Assembly: GCA_041667045.1 (NCBI GenBank)
Contig: JBAYFS010000017.1
Span: forward strand, 1 to 20,542
Length of the DNA stretch: 20,542 nucleotides
Direction: 5' to 3'
From: JAQVSV01 sp041667045
GTDB lineage: Bacteria > Elusimicrobiota > Elusimicrobia > Elusimicrobiales > Elusimicrobiaceae
The notes below the pieces were generated by a model that ran no database searches, was not told the DNA's origin, and saw only the letters and a list, made by a program, of their open reading frames with translations. Of this stretch, positions 1 through 7,813 are shown in pieces (positions within the stretch are counted from its first letter, which is position 1; every line of letters begins with the position of its first letter). Made by a program: the position numbers and the translations under genes.

Positions 1-3000
1 CGATGGACCGTATACCGGGCCGACAGCGAACGGCGCGCTGAACTGCTGCAGAAAACCCAGGTTTTAGCGGGTGCGCTGGATCTCGACAACATCAGGGCTC
101 TTTCGGGAAACGAAACGGATCTTGAAAAACCAGAGTACCAGCAGCTCAAGGCACAGCTCGCGGGAGTACGCTCGGCGACTCCGCAATGCCGCTTTATCTA
201 CCTTTCCGCCCGCAAAACCGACGGCAGGGTATTTTTTTTAGTTGACAGCGAATCGCCCGATTCAAAAGACTATTCACCCCCCGGCCAGATTTACGAGGAA
301 GTTCCGCAAACCTATCTTCACGTATTTGACACTAAGACCGGAATAGTGGAAGGCCCTGTGCCGGACCGCTGGGGCAATTGGGTTTCCGCTCTTACCCCCA
401 TGCTGGACCAAGACACCGGCGCGGTGATAGCCGTGCTCGGCATGGACATTGACGCCGGCAAGTGGAACTGGGAAGTGGCCGCGTGGTCGGCCCTGCCGGT
501 GGGACTGATATTGGTTCTGATTATAATACTGGCGATGGAACTGGTTTCCGTCACAAAAACCGATCCCTCGTCCAAACCCGTTATGGCCCGCCTACTGCCT
601 CCGCTCGCCGCAACGGCGCTGCTTATCGTGGCTGGAACATCTTTTCTGCTTTGGCAGCAGCAGAAACAGATTCTTGAGGCCAAGCTGAAGGACTTTCGCA
701 CCGAAGTGGATGTGGCGATGAACAATGACCTGGCACAGCAGGCCAGGGGACTGAAAACCACAATCCAAACCATCGCCGAGGACACTAAAGTAAAAAAAGC
801 CCTGAGCGCTGCCGATACCGCTTCTCTTTCAACCGCCTGGCGGACGCTTTTCGAAACGCTGAAACGGCAAAACATAACGGATTTTTACTTTCTAAACGCC
901 AAGCGCGTTTGCCTGGCGCACCTGAGCAACCCGCAAATGCGGGGAAATATTTTTAACGACAATACGACGTTAACCGCGGAACGGACGCGCAAAGTTTCGG
1001 CAGGCATCGAGCTGGATCAGCTTGGCAATCTCACCCAGCAGGCCGTACAGCCGGTCTTTGACGGTGGCCGCCTGGCGGGCTATGTGGGCATCGGCAAGGG
1101 GCTCGGTGAAGTGATCGGCGCGGTGCGAAACGAGACCGGCTCGGAGATGGCGATTGCCGTCCACAAAGAATATCTTAACCGCAAGATCTGGGAAACAGGC
1201 CTTCGCAAAACAGGACGTGCGGACGGCTGGGACCTTATGCCGCATAACGTCGTGACATATTATTCCCAAGGCAGCCTGCCTGCCGCTTTTGTCCCGATGG
1301 CCGACCTGGCGAACGAACAGCCTTATGACAAAACGGACAAAGAAATTTATTCGACCGGAAAATACTGGCGCGTGTTCGTAACACCCATCGCCGTTTCGTC
1401 GGGGAAAACAGCGGCTAACCGTCTTGATATCCTAGACATCACCTCTGAAAAAAACGCCTCGCGGCGTTTGCTGCTGATGGAAGGAACAGCCGGCGGAGTG
1501 CTGCTTGTTCTGCTACTGGGGTTCATTTACATTATTCTGCGAAGAACGGATTCCAGCATCCGCGCTTACCAGGCGGAACTGCTGCAAAGCGAGGCGAAAC
1601 ACCGCCACCTGGTGCAAAACAGCCATGACATAATTTTCACGATAGACAAAACTGGAGTGTTCACTTTCGTTTCCGCCGCGTGCCGGGAACTGCTCGGTTA
1701 CACCGAGGAACAGGTGCTCGGACAGGGATTCGAGCGGTTCGTTCATCCCGGCGATCTCGCCCGATGCAGGGTATACCTTGAAAAATTACTTCTGACGGGA
1801 CGCGAGCGGGAAAGCATAGAATTCCGGATAAAACACGCTGATGGCTCCTGGCGCTGGCACACGATAAGCAGCGTTGTTTTAAAAGACGATACCGACGCCG
1901 TGGCGGGCGCGGAAGGGATTTCGCGCGATATCACGGAAAGCAAAACGCTTGAAGACAAATTAAAACTGAGCGAGTCAAACTTCCGCACCTTCTTCGAGAC
2001 GATGACGGATATGATTTTCGTTGGCGACACGGAAGGCCGCATTATCTTTACAAACGCCGCCGCGATCCGCACGCTGGGCTATACCGGGGAAGAACTGGCC
2101 GCCATGCATATGCTGAATCTGCATCCGCAAGACCGGCGCCGGGAAGCGGAAAATATTTTTGCCGCCATGTACCGCGGCGAGCGGGAAACCTGTGCGATTC
2201 CACTGGCCGCCAAGGACGGCACCATTATACCGGTAGATACGCGCGCCTGGTTCGGGCACTGGAACAACGAGGTATGCCTTTTCGGCGTGGTAAAAGACCT
2301 TCGTTCGGAACAGGAAGCGCAACGCCGGTTTGAAATCCTATTCCGCAACAACCCCGCGCTGATGGCCGTTTCAACTCTTCCGGAGAGGCGGTTAACGGAC
2401 GTCAACAACTCTTTCCTCCGCGTACTCGGCTATACGCGGGAAGAAGTTATCGGCAAAACCTCCTCGGAACTTTCTCTATTTGCGCGCCAGGAACAGCTGT
2501 CCGCAATAGCGGAGATGCTGAAATCAGAAGGCCATGTGGCGGACATCGAAGTGCAGGTCCGCAGGAAAGACGGCTCCGTCCGCGACGGCATTTTTTCGGG
2601 TGAAGTCTTAGTCAGCCAGGGGAAAAAGTACTTCCTCGCCGTGATGATAGACATTACGGACCGCAAAAAAGCCGAAGCGACACTGCTGGAGGCCAACGCG
2701 CAGCTCGCCCAGGCCACAGAACGCGCCAAAGATATGGCGCGGCAGGCCAATGTCGCCAACGAAACCAAGAGTCTGTTCCTGGCCAACATGAGTCATGAAA
2801 TCCGCACCCCCATCAACGGCGTTATCGGCATGGCAGGACTTCTGCTGGACACGGAATTAGATGAGGAGCAGAGCCGCTATACCGAAACCGTGCTCACCAG
2901 CGCGGAATCGCTCCTGGCTCTGCTTAACGACATTCTGGACATATCAAAAATAGAAGCCGGCAAACTGGAACTTGAAAACCTTGATTTTAACCTGACGGAC

Positions 3001-4740
3001 CTGCTTGGCGAAATGATTGACACACTGGCCTGGCGAGCCCACGAGCAGGGCATAGAACTGATATACAGCATAAACCCAGAAGTGCCGACCCTGCTGCGCG
3101 GAGACCCAAGGCGTCTGCGCCAGATTCTAACAAACCTGGCGGGCAACTCAATCAAGTTCACTTCCATCGGTGAAGTGGCCATAACGATATCGGTTGAGCA
3201 GGACGGCGGTCAGGATGTCCTTCTGCGCTTTTCCGTGCGGGACACGGGCATCGGCATTCCCAAAGAACAGCATGGCCTGCTTTTCGAAAAATTTTCCCAG
3301 CTGGATTCGTCAACCACGCGACGGTACGGCGGCACGGGACTCGGCCTGGCGATCTCCCGGCAGCTGGTCGAACTGATGGGCGGCAGTATCGCGGTGGAAA
3401 GCGCGGCGGGTAAAGGCTCCGAATTCAGATTTACAGCGCGGTTCGGAAAACGGAAGGAAACAGAAAACCCGGCGGTTTTCCAGCCAGCGGAACTGCGCGG
3501 AGTGCGCGCGCTGATCGTAGACGACAACGCCTCCAGCCGGGAACTGCTCATGGCCAGCCTGTCCGACTGGGGCATGCGGCCGTCAGCCGCGCAGGACGGG
3601 GTAACCGGGCTCGTGGCTCTTTATCGCGCGCTCAACGACCGCGATCCCTTCAAAATTGCGGTAATTGACATGCAGATGCCGGGTATGGACGGCGAGAGCC
3701 TGGGCCGGACCATTAAAGCGGAAGCCGTCCTGGCGGACACACGCCTGGTGATACTCACGCCCGTGGGAATTCGCGGCGACGCTAAACGGTTTGAGAAAAT
3801 CGGCTTCGCGGGTTTCGCGCCCAAGCCTGTCCGTCTTCAAGAATTAAAACTCGCCCTGACACTGGCCCTGTCCGACAGTCAACAGGAGAAGGTCCAGACA
3901 CCCCGCCGCACCGCCCGTGAAATGCTTAACATGTTCGCCGGCAGCAAGGCGCGTATTCTGCTGGCGGAAGATAACAAGACAAACTGCCAGGTGGCGCTGG
4001 GAATATTGAACAAACTCGGGCTCGCCGCGGACGCGGTTTCCAACGGCGCGCAAGCCTGCGAAAAACTACGGACCATTCCCTATGACCTGGTGCTCATGGA
4101 CGTACAGATGCCTGTCCAGGACGGACTTTCCGCCACAAGGGAAATACGCGATCCCGGCTCCCGCGTCCTTAACCACGCTGTGCCCGTAATCGCCATGACC
4201 GCCCACGCCATGCACGGCGACAGGGAAAAATGTTTACAGGCCGGAATGAACGATTATATCGCAAAACCGGTATCGCCCATGGCACTGGCGGCGGCGCTGG
4301 GAAAATGGCTGCCCAAACTGGAATCAGTCGCGGGGGAAATCAGCATAACGGAAGAAACCGCCGAAGAAGAAAAACCGCCGCAGGGAGAAGCCCCCGGCGC
4401 AATCGCGGTCTTCGACCGCGCTGATATATTAAAACGCGTGATGGGCGACGAACAGCTGACGGAAAAACTGATAGCGGGATTCCTGCAGGATATTCCCAGG
4501 CAAATAGAACTCCTGCGCGGGTTCATTGACACAGGGGATATGCCCGCCACGGAAACGCAAGCCCATTCCATTAAGGGCGCCGCGGCGAATATAGCGGGCG
4601 AAAAGCTGCGAGAGGCCGCCTTGAAACTTGAAAAAGCGGCCATGCGCAATGACAGGGCAGCGGTAACCGCCCTGCTTCCGGAACTGGTGACGGAATTTGA
4701 ACGGCTCAGGGAAGCTATGAAAAAACACGGTAAAAGATAG
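1..4740 (+). CDS. Hybrid sensor histidine kinase with two sensor regions, three PAS, two receivers and HPt (5' end outside window)
   Basis: The frame is open from base 1, so the gene is cut by the window edge; 1579 residues are visible, and the GTG at 346 is an internal valine. Residues below are counted from base 1. An extracytoplasmic Cache/PAS-like sensor (about 1-160; SPPGQIY, DRWGNWVSAL, GMDIDA) precedes membrane segments at about 164-183 and 199-218. A second Cache-like sensor (about 220-485) and a third membrane segment (about 489-515) follow. Next come three PAS domains (about 525-660, 660-775, 775-895), HisKA with His932 in MSHEIRTPI, and a HATPase with Asn1049, DTGIGIP at 1081 and GGTGLGLA. 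Receiver 1 carries Asp1223 (IDMQMPGMDG) and receiver 2 Asp1367 (MDVQMPVQDG). The HPt domain has His1522 (AHSIKGAAANIAG). All phosphotransfer residues are present, so a His-Asp-His-Asp relay is likely, ending on the receiver protein 18 bases downstream. The ligand is unknown. Confidence 0.95.
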   Translation, partial: RWTVYRADSERRAELLQKTQVLAGALDLDNIRALSGNETDLEKPEYQQLKAQLAGVRSATPQCRFIYLSARKTDGRVFFLVDSESPDSKDYSPPGQIYEEVPQTYLHVFDTKTGIVEGPVPDRWGNWVSALTPMLDQDTGAVIAVLGMDIDAGKWNWEVAAWSALPVGLILVLIIILAMELVSVTKTDPSSKPVMARLLPPLAATALLIVAGTSFLLWQQQKQILEAKLKDFRTEVDVAMNNDLAQQARGLKTTIQTIAEDTKVKKALSAADTASLSTAWRTLFETLKRQNITDFYFLNAKRVCLAHLSNPQMRGNIFNDNTTLTAERTRKVSAGIELDQLGNLTQQAVQPVFDGGRLAGYVGIGKGLGEVIGAVRNETGSEMAIAVHKEYLNRKIWETGLRKTGRADGWDLMPHNVVTYYSQGSLPAAFVPMADLANEQPYDKTDKEIYSTGKYWRVFVTPIAVSSGKTAANRLDILDITSEKNASRRLLLMEGTAGGVLLVLLLGFIYIILRRTDSSIRAYQAELLQSEAKHRHLVQNSHDIIFTIDKTGVFTFVSAACRELLGYTEEQVLGQGFERFVHPGDLARCRVYLEKLLLTGRERESIEFRIKHADGSWRWHTISSVVLKDDTDAVAGAEGISRDITESKTLEDKLKLSESNFRTFFETMTDMIFVGDTEGRIIFTNAAAIRTLGYTGEELAAMHMLNLHPQDRRREAENIFAAMYRGERETCAIPLAAKDGTIIPVDTRAWFGHWNNEVCLFGVVKDLRSEQEAQRRFEILFRNNPALMAVSTLPERRLTDVNNSFLRVLGYTREEVIGKTSSELSLFARQEQLSAIAEMLKSEGHVADIEVQVRRKDGSVRDGIFSGEVLVSQGKKYFLAVMIDITDRKKAEATLLEANAQLAQATERAKDMARQANVANETKSLFLANMSHEIRTPINGVIGMAGLLLDTELDEEQSRYTETVLTSAESLLALLNDILDISKIEAGKLELENLDFNLTDLLGEMIDTLAWRAHEQGIELIYSINPEVPTLLRGDPRRLRQILTNLAGNSIKFTSIGEVAITISVEQDGGQDVLLRFSVRDTGIGIPKEQHGLLFEKFSQLDSSTTRRYGGTGLGLAISRQLVELMGGSIAVESAAGKGSEFRFTARFGKRKETENPAVFQPAELRGVRALIVDDNASSRELLMASLSDWGMRPSAAQDGVTGLVALYRALNDRDPFKIAVIDMQMPGMDGESLGRTIKAEAVLADTRLVILTPVGIRGDAKRFEKIGFAGFAPKPVRLQELKLALTLALSDSQQEKVQTPRRTAREMLNMFAGSKARILLAEDNKTNCQVALGILNKLGLAADAVSNGAQACEKLRTIPYDLVLMDVQMPVQDGLSATREIRDPGSRVLNHAVPVIAMTAHAMHGDREKCLQAGMNDYIAKPVSPMALAAALGKWLPKLESVAGEISITEETAEEEKPPQGEAPGAIAVFDRADILKRVMGDEQLTEKLIAGFLQDIPRQIELLRGFIDTGDMPATETQAHSIKGAAANIAGEKLREAALKLEKAAMRNDRAAVTALLPELVTEFERLREAMKKHGKR

Positions 4741-4741
4741 G

Positions 4742-4747
4742 TATAAT
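4742..4747 (+). promoter_or_regulatory. TATAAT -10-like hexamer close to the receiver gene start
   Basis: A consensus TATAAT lies just after the kinase stop codon and 11 bases before the ATG at 4759. Transcription starting about 7 bases downstream would leave a leader of only some 5 bases. No Shine-Dalgarno sequence precedes that ATG and no good -35 hexamer is visible. This may be a leaderless or near-leaderless start, or a chance match in a gene translated from the kinase mRNA. Confidence 0.35.
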
Positions 4748-4758
4748 TTATACAGCCT

Positions 4759-5154
4759 ATGAACACACTAATTGTAGAAGATGATTTCATCAGCAGCCTT
4801 CTCCTGCAGGAGCTGCTGAAAAATTATGGCTCCGTATTTGTGGCGGTAAACGGCAAAGAAGCGGTGAAAGCGGTGCAAAAGGCGCTGGAATCCGGCGAAC
4901 CCTACCATCTTATCTGCATGGACATCAAAATGCCGGAAATGGACGGCATGGAAGCGCTTAAGCAAATCCGCAAGCTGGAGGCGGAACGGCACATAAGTTC
5001 CTGGAACGGGGCGAAGATTGTAATGACCACGCACCTCGACGACATGAAAAATGTGAGCGCCGCCTACCGCGAACTGTGCGACGCGTATCTGACGAAACCG
5101 ATCAGCAAGATGAAACTGCTCGAAGTGCTGCACGACCTGGATCTTATTGCCTGA
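4759..5154 (+). CDS. Stand-alone CheY-like receiver (single-domain response regulator)
   Basis: This 131-residue protein is one receiver domain with no output domain. The acidic pocket is Glu7-Asp8-Asp9 (VEDDF), the phosphoacceptor is Asp55 in CMDIKMPEMDG, the conserved Thr is in the MTTH stretch (90-91), and the conserved Lys is Lys113 in LTKPIS. It starts 18 bases after the hybrid kinase in the same direction, which makes it the likely terminal acceptor of that kinase's HPt domain. With no DNA-binding or enzymatic domain it should act by protein-protein contact or as a phosphate sink. The start has no obvious ribosome binding site; translation could be coupled to the kinase or occur on a short-leader transcript from the TATAAT at 4742. 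A longer N-terminus is unlikely because the beta-1 strand (NTLIVEDD) begins directly at the Met. Confidence 0.92.
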   Translation: MNTLIVEDDFISSLLLQELLKNYGSVFVAVNGKEAVKAVQKALESGEPYHLICMDIKMPEMDGMEALKQIRKLEAERHISSWNGAKIVMTTHLDDMKNVSAAYRELCDAYLTKPISKMKLLEVLHDLDLIA

Positions 5155-5229
5155 GAGCGCGGACGGGCCAAGAGAGTTTTACGCTCCGTTCCGATGTTCT
5201 ATGTTTGCCGCGGAACCGTTCGCACCCGC

Positions 5230-5254
5230 GCAAAAGCGCGGAAACGCTTTTTGC
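5230..5254 (+). terminator. Possible terminator after the receiver gene, overlapping a second hairpin
   Basis: GCAAAAGCG (5230-5238) can pair with CGCTTTTTGC (5245-5254) around the loop CGGAAA with one bulged base, giving an A-stem-T structure like the clearer terminators in this window. It overlaps and excludes a GC-rich hairpin in which CCGCGC (5226-5231) pairs with GCGCGG (5236-5241) around AAAA. The 3' side runs into the -10 of the next gene. The stem is short, so the call is moderate. Confidence 0.4.
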
Positions 5255-5260
5255 TATAAT
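5252..5260 (+). promoter_or_regulatory. Extended -10 promoter for the TM-helix protein
   Basis: TGCTATAAT matches the extended -10 form TGnTATAAT exactly. No TTGACA-like -35 is present at 16-18 bases upstream, which is tolerated by extended -10 promoters. Transcription would begin near 5267, giving a leader of about 29 bases that contains the GGAGG ribosome binding site at 5286-5290. Confidence 0.5.
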
Positions 5261-5295
5261 TATAAATAAAGCGTTCTATTTTCACGGAGGAACAA

Positions 5296-5973
5296 ATGGC
5301 GGATACAATCCTTGAATTATTCACAAAACCGATAATGGAATTATGGGAAAAATTCAAAAACACCATTCCCAATATAGTGACCTCACTCGTTTTTCTTCTC
5401 ATCGGCATGTACCTGGCGCGGGCAACAAAAACAGTGCTCTCAAGAATGCTCTCGCAGATCCATCTGGACGAGCACACCTCAAAACTCGGCATAAATGAAA
5501 TTCTGGCGCGCGTGGGTTTCGGCAAATCGCCGGCCTTCATAATAGTTTTCGTCGCCTACTGGACGATAATGCTGATTTTCTTCATTCTGGCGGCCAACGC
5601 GCTGGAACTTAACGTTATCTCGCAGATGCTTTCCAGCTTCGTTTTCTTCGTGCCGAAACTGGTGGCCGCCACGCTGATTTTATTCGGCGGAATTCTGTTC
5701 GGCCGGTTTTCACGCCAGATTATCGAAAATTCGGCCACGGCGAACAATCTGCCGGGCGGGATGGTGGTTTCCAGGGTTGTGTCCGCGGCGATCGTCTTTT
5801 TCGCCGCTCTGATGGCTTTGGAACAGATAGGCGTGGCCATGACGATAGCGCGGGAAGCGTTTCTGATAATCCTCGCATCCGCCGGACTGGGATTCGCGAT
5901 ATCGCTGGGCCTGGGGACTAAAGACGCAATCGCCCAGTTTGTGAAAGAAAAAATAGAAAAAGAAAAAGAGTAA
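5296..5973 (+). CDS. MscS-related conserved TM-helix membrane protein
   Basis: This is a 225-residue inner-membrane protein with about five hydrophobic segments (residues about 26-44, 79-101, 112-136, 157-178, 186-206). The last segment and its flank (LIILASAGLGFAISLGLGTKDAIAQF) look like the glycine/alanine-rich pore-lining helix of small-conductance mechanosensitive channels. The protein stops directly after this helix with a charged tail (KEKIEKEKE) and lacks the cytoplasmic beta domain of MscS. It therefore fits the 'conserved TM helix' family related to CmpX-type proteins rather than a full channel. The ATG is supported by GGAGG five bases upstream (5286-5290). It has its own extended -10 promoter and a terminator at 5991, so it appears monocistronic. 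A role in envelope or osmotic stress is inferred from the family only. Confidence 0.82.
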   Translation: MADTILELFTKPIMELWEKFKNTIPNIVTSLVFLLIGMYLARATKTVLSRMLSQIHLDEHTSKLGINEILARVGFGKSPAFIIVFVAYWTIMLIFFILAANALELNVISQMLSSFVFFVPKLVAATLILFGGILFGRFSRQIIENSATANNLPGGMVVSRVVSAAIVFFAALMALEQIGVAMTIAREAFLIILASAGLGFAISLGLGTKDAIAQFVKEKIEKEKE

Positions 5974-5990
5974 CTTCAACCTTAAAAAAG

Positions 5991-6018
5991 AAAAGCCTCC
6001 GCGAAAACGGAGGCTTTT
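5991..6018 (+). terminator. Rho-independent terminator of the TM-helix gene
   Basis: AAAAGCCTCCG (5991-6001) pairs perfectly with CGGAGGCTTTT (6008-6018) around the six-base loop CGAAAA and is followed by more T residues. The A-run on the 5' side would also let it work on the opposite strand. Confidence 0.9.
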
Positions 6019-6059
6019 TTATTAAATCCAAAATCCGGCAAGCCGCATGATTAGAAATA

Positions 6060-6085
6060 AAAACCCCCGCGTTTGCGGGGGTTTT
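6060..6085 (-). terminator. Rho-independent terminator of the rpsU-dnaG-rpoD operon
   Basis: AAAACCCCCGC (6060-6070) pairs perfectly with GCGGGGGTTTT (6075-6085) around the loop GTTT. It lies 16 bases beyond the rpoD stop codon. Read on the minus strand it ends in a T-rich run, so it closes the operon. The structure is nearly symmetric and probably bidirectional, backing up the terminator at 5991 for the convergent gene. Confidence 0.9.
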
Positions 6086-6101
6086 CATTCTTAGTTAAGA
6101 G

Positions 6102-7811
6102 TTATTCCATATAATCCCTGAGCAGTTTACTCCGGGAGGGATGGCGCAGTTTGCGTATCGCCTTGGCTTCAATCTGACGCACGCGCTCGCGGGTAACCTT
6201 GAAAATGCGTCCCACTTCCTCAAGCGTACGCGGATAGCCGGAATCTATGCCGAAACGGAGTTTTATTATCTTGGCCTCGCGGTCCGAAAGAGTGTCAAGC
6301 ACGCCGGCGACCTCCTGCTTGCGCAGAAAATCAACCGCCGAAGAGGACGGGCCCGGCCCGCTCTTGTCTTCGATAAAGTCCTCAAGGTGCGAATCCTCAT
6401 CCTCGCCTATCGGAGTGGACAGGGAAATGGGGTCCTGCATGATCTTGAGCACGTTTTTCACTTTCTCAATGGAAATGTGCAGATGTTTCTTGTATTCCTC
6501 AAGATTCGGCTCGCGCCCGAATTCCTGGCGGTAACGGTTGGTGACCTTGGTGAGCTTTGAAACCAGCTCCTTCATATGCACGGGAATGCGGATTGTGTTC
6601 GCCTGGTCGGCAATGGCGCGGTTAATGGACTGGCGTATCCACCAGGTAGCGTAAGTGGAAAACTTGAAACCGCGTTTATACTCGAATTTTTCCACGGCCT
6701 TCATAAGCCCCAGGCCGCCCTCCTGAATCAGATCGGACAGTTCCAGATTGGAATTCACGTGTTTTTTGGCTATTGAAACAACAAGCCGCAAATTCGCTTT
6801 TATGAGTTTCAGCTTGTCCTGCAAAATCATGTCTTCCAGGAAAACGATGCGCTCGTTGAGTCCAAGAAATTCCGCGGAGGGAACGGGCAGGGTTTTGCAA
6901 AGCCGGTCCATCCGCTGCTTGACCTGCTCGCAGGTTTCAATCGCCGCTTCGTAAGCCGTGACCGACGCGCCGGTGTGCGAACGGAACTGCTCGCGGGTTA
7001 TCTTTTTGGCCTGGTATTTTTTGTAGGAGCTGGCGGCTTCGTCTATATTGCCGAATTTGGCTTCATAGCGGTCCAGATCGCCTTTGCATTCGTAAAGCTT
7101 CATGGCGATGCTTTTTATCTTATTGGTGAGCCGCTTGATTTTATCCTGGTTCAGATTGAGCGACGTTATCTGCGCGACAACGGCTTTTTTCTTTTTATCA
7201 ACCTCGTTCTGCGCCTTATGGAGCGCTTCTTCTTTAAGCGAACCGGAGCGGATGGTGTCGGAAAGTTTCGTAATCTCGCGCTCGTTTTTGCCGATAAACT
7301 GGGCCACCTGCTTAAGCTTGCGCCGCATGGCCGACAGTTCCTGCGTGGATTTGCGCCCGCGCGGCATGAGTTCTTTGGGCGTCATTTCGTCCTGCTCGAC
7401 CAGATCTTCCCAGCTGCATATTTCGCGCATGGTTATCTGCGATTCCAGCACCAGCTGGCGCAGTTCTTTTTCCCGCTCGCGGATATTGCGGGCGAGCGTT
7501 ATTTCCTCGTCGCGCGACAGAAGCGGCACTTTTCCCATTTCGGAAAGATACATCCTTATGGAATTGGAAATGTCTGGGCTGGCGACCCATTCCTCGGTGT
7601 AAGCTTCCTTCTCGGCCAGCGCCATGGCCTTATATTTTTTCCGGTCAACCACGGCAATGCCCAAATCTTCAAAAGTTGTCATCAGGCCGTCAATTTCTTC
7701 GCTGCTCATTGACGCGGTGGTGAGGGAACGGTTGATTTCCTCAAGCGTGAGGTAACCGTTTTCCTTTCCGTGCTCGATAAGTTCCCGCAAAGCCTTGTTA
7801 TATTCTTGCAT
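6102..7811 (-). CDS. rpoD: RNA polymerase primary sigma factor (sigma70/RpoD)
   Basis: This 569-residue group 1 sigma factor directs RNA polymerase to housekeeping promoters. A region 1.1-like N-terminus (about 1-75) is followed by region 1.2 (79-112; SIRMYLSEMGKVPLLSRDEE). A long, charged, helical non-conserved region spans about 113-335. Region 2 (336-412) carries the hallmark FKFSTYATWWIRQSI and RIPVHM. Region 3 spans about 413-495. Region 4 (498-562) ends in the helix-turn-helix VTRERVRQIEAKAIRKLRHP. Its ATG lies two bases after the dnaG stop, and the ribosome binding site AAGGAG (complement of 7817-7822) sits inside the last dnaG codons, so translation is probably coupled. It is the last gene of the classical macromolecular synthesis operon. 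The large non-conserved region and the region 1.1-like N-terminus argue against an alternative sigma. Confidence 0.98.
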   Translation of the reverse strand: MQEYNKALRELIEHGKENGYLTLEEINRSLTTASMSSEEIDGLMTTFEDLGIAVVDRKKYKAMALAEKEAYTEEWVASPDISNSIRMYLSEMGKVPLLSRDEEITLARNIREREKELRQLVLESQITMREICSWEDLVEQDEMTPKELMPRGRKSTQELSAMRRKLKQVAQFIGKNEREITKLSDTIRSGSLKEEALHKAQNEVDKKKKAVVAQITSLNLNQDKIKRLTNKIKSIAMKLYECKGDLDRYEAKFGNIDEAASSYKKYQAKKITREQFRSHTGASVTAYEAAIETCEQVKQRMDRLCKTLPVPSAEFLGLNERIVFLEDMILQDKLKLIKANLRLVVSIAKKHVNSNLELSDLIQEGGLGLMKAVEKFEYKRGFKFSTYATWWIRQSINRAIADQANTIRIPVHMKELVSKLTKVTNRYRQEFGREPNLEEYKKHLHISIEKVKNVLKIMQDPISLSTPIGEDEDSHLEDFIEDKSGPGPSSSAVDFLRKQEVAGVLDTLSDREAKIIKLRFGIDSGYPRTLEEVGRIFKVTRERVRQIEAKAIRKLRHPSRSKLLRDYME

Positions 7812-7813
7812 AC

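Noticed and set aside
346..348. GTG at 346 as the start of the hybrid kinase
   Set aside because: The same frame is open back to base 1 and encodes a continuous sensor domain across this codon, so it is an internal valine.
4254..4790. 178-codon open frame antisense to the kinase 3' end
   Set aside because: It overlaps the HPt and second receiver domains and the receiver gene start; it is Ser-rich shadow sequence with no motif.
6975..7712. 245-codon open frame antisense to rpoD
   Set aside because: It is wholly inside rpoD on the other strand, and its Phe/Leu-rich composition mirrors the Lys/Glu-rich sigma region.
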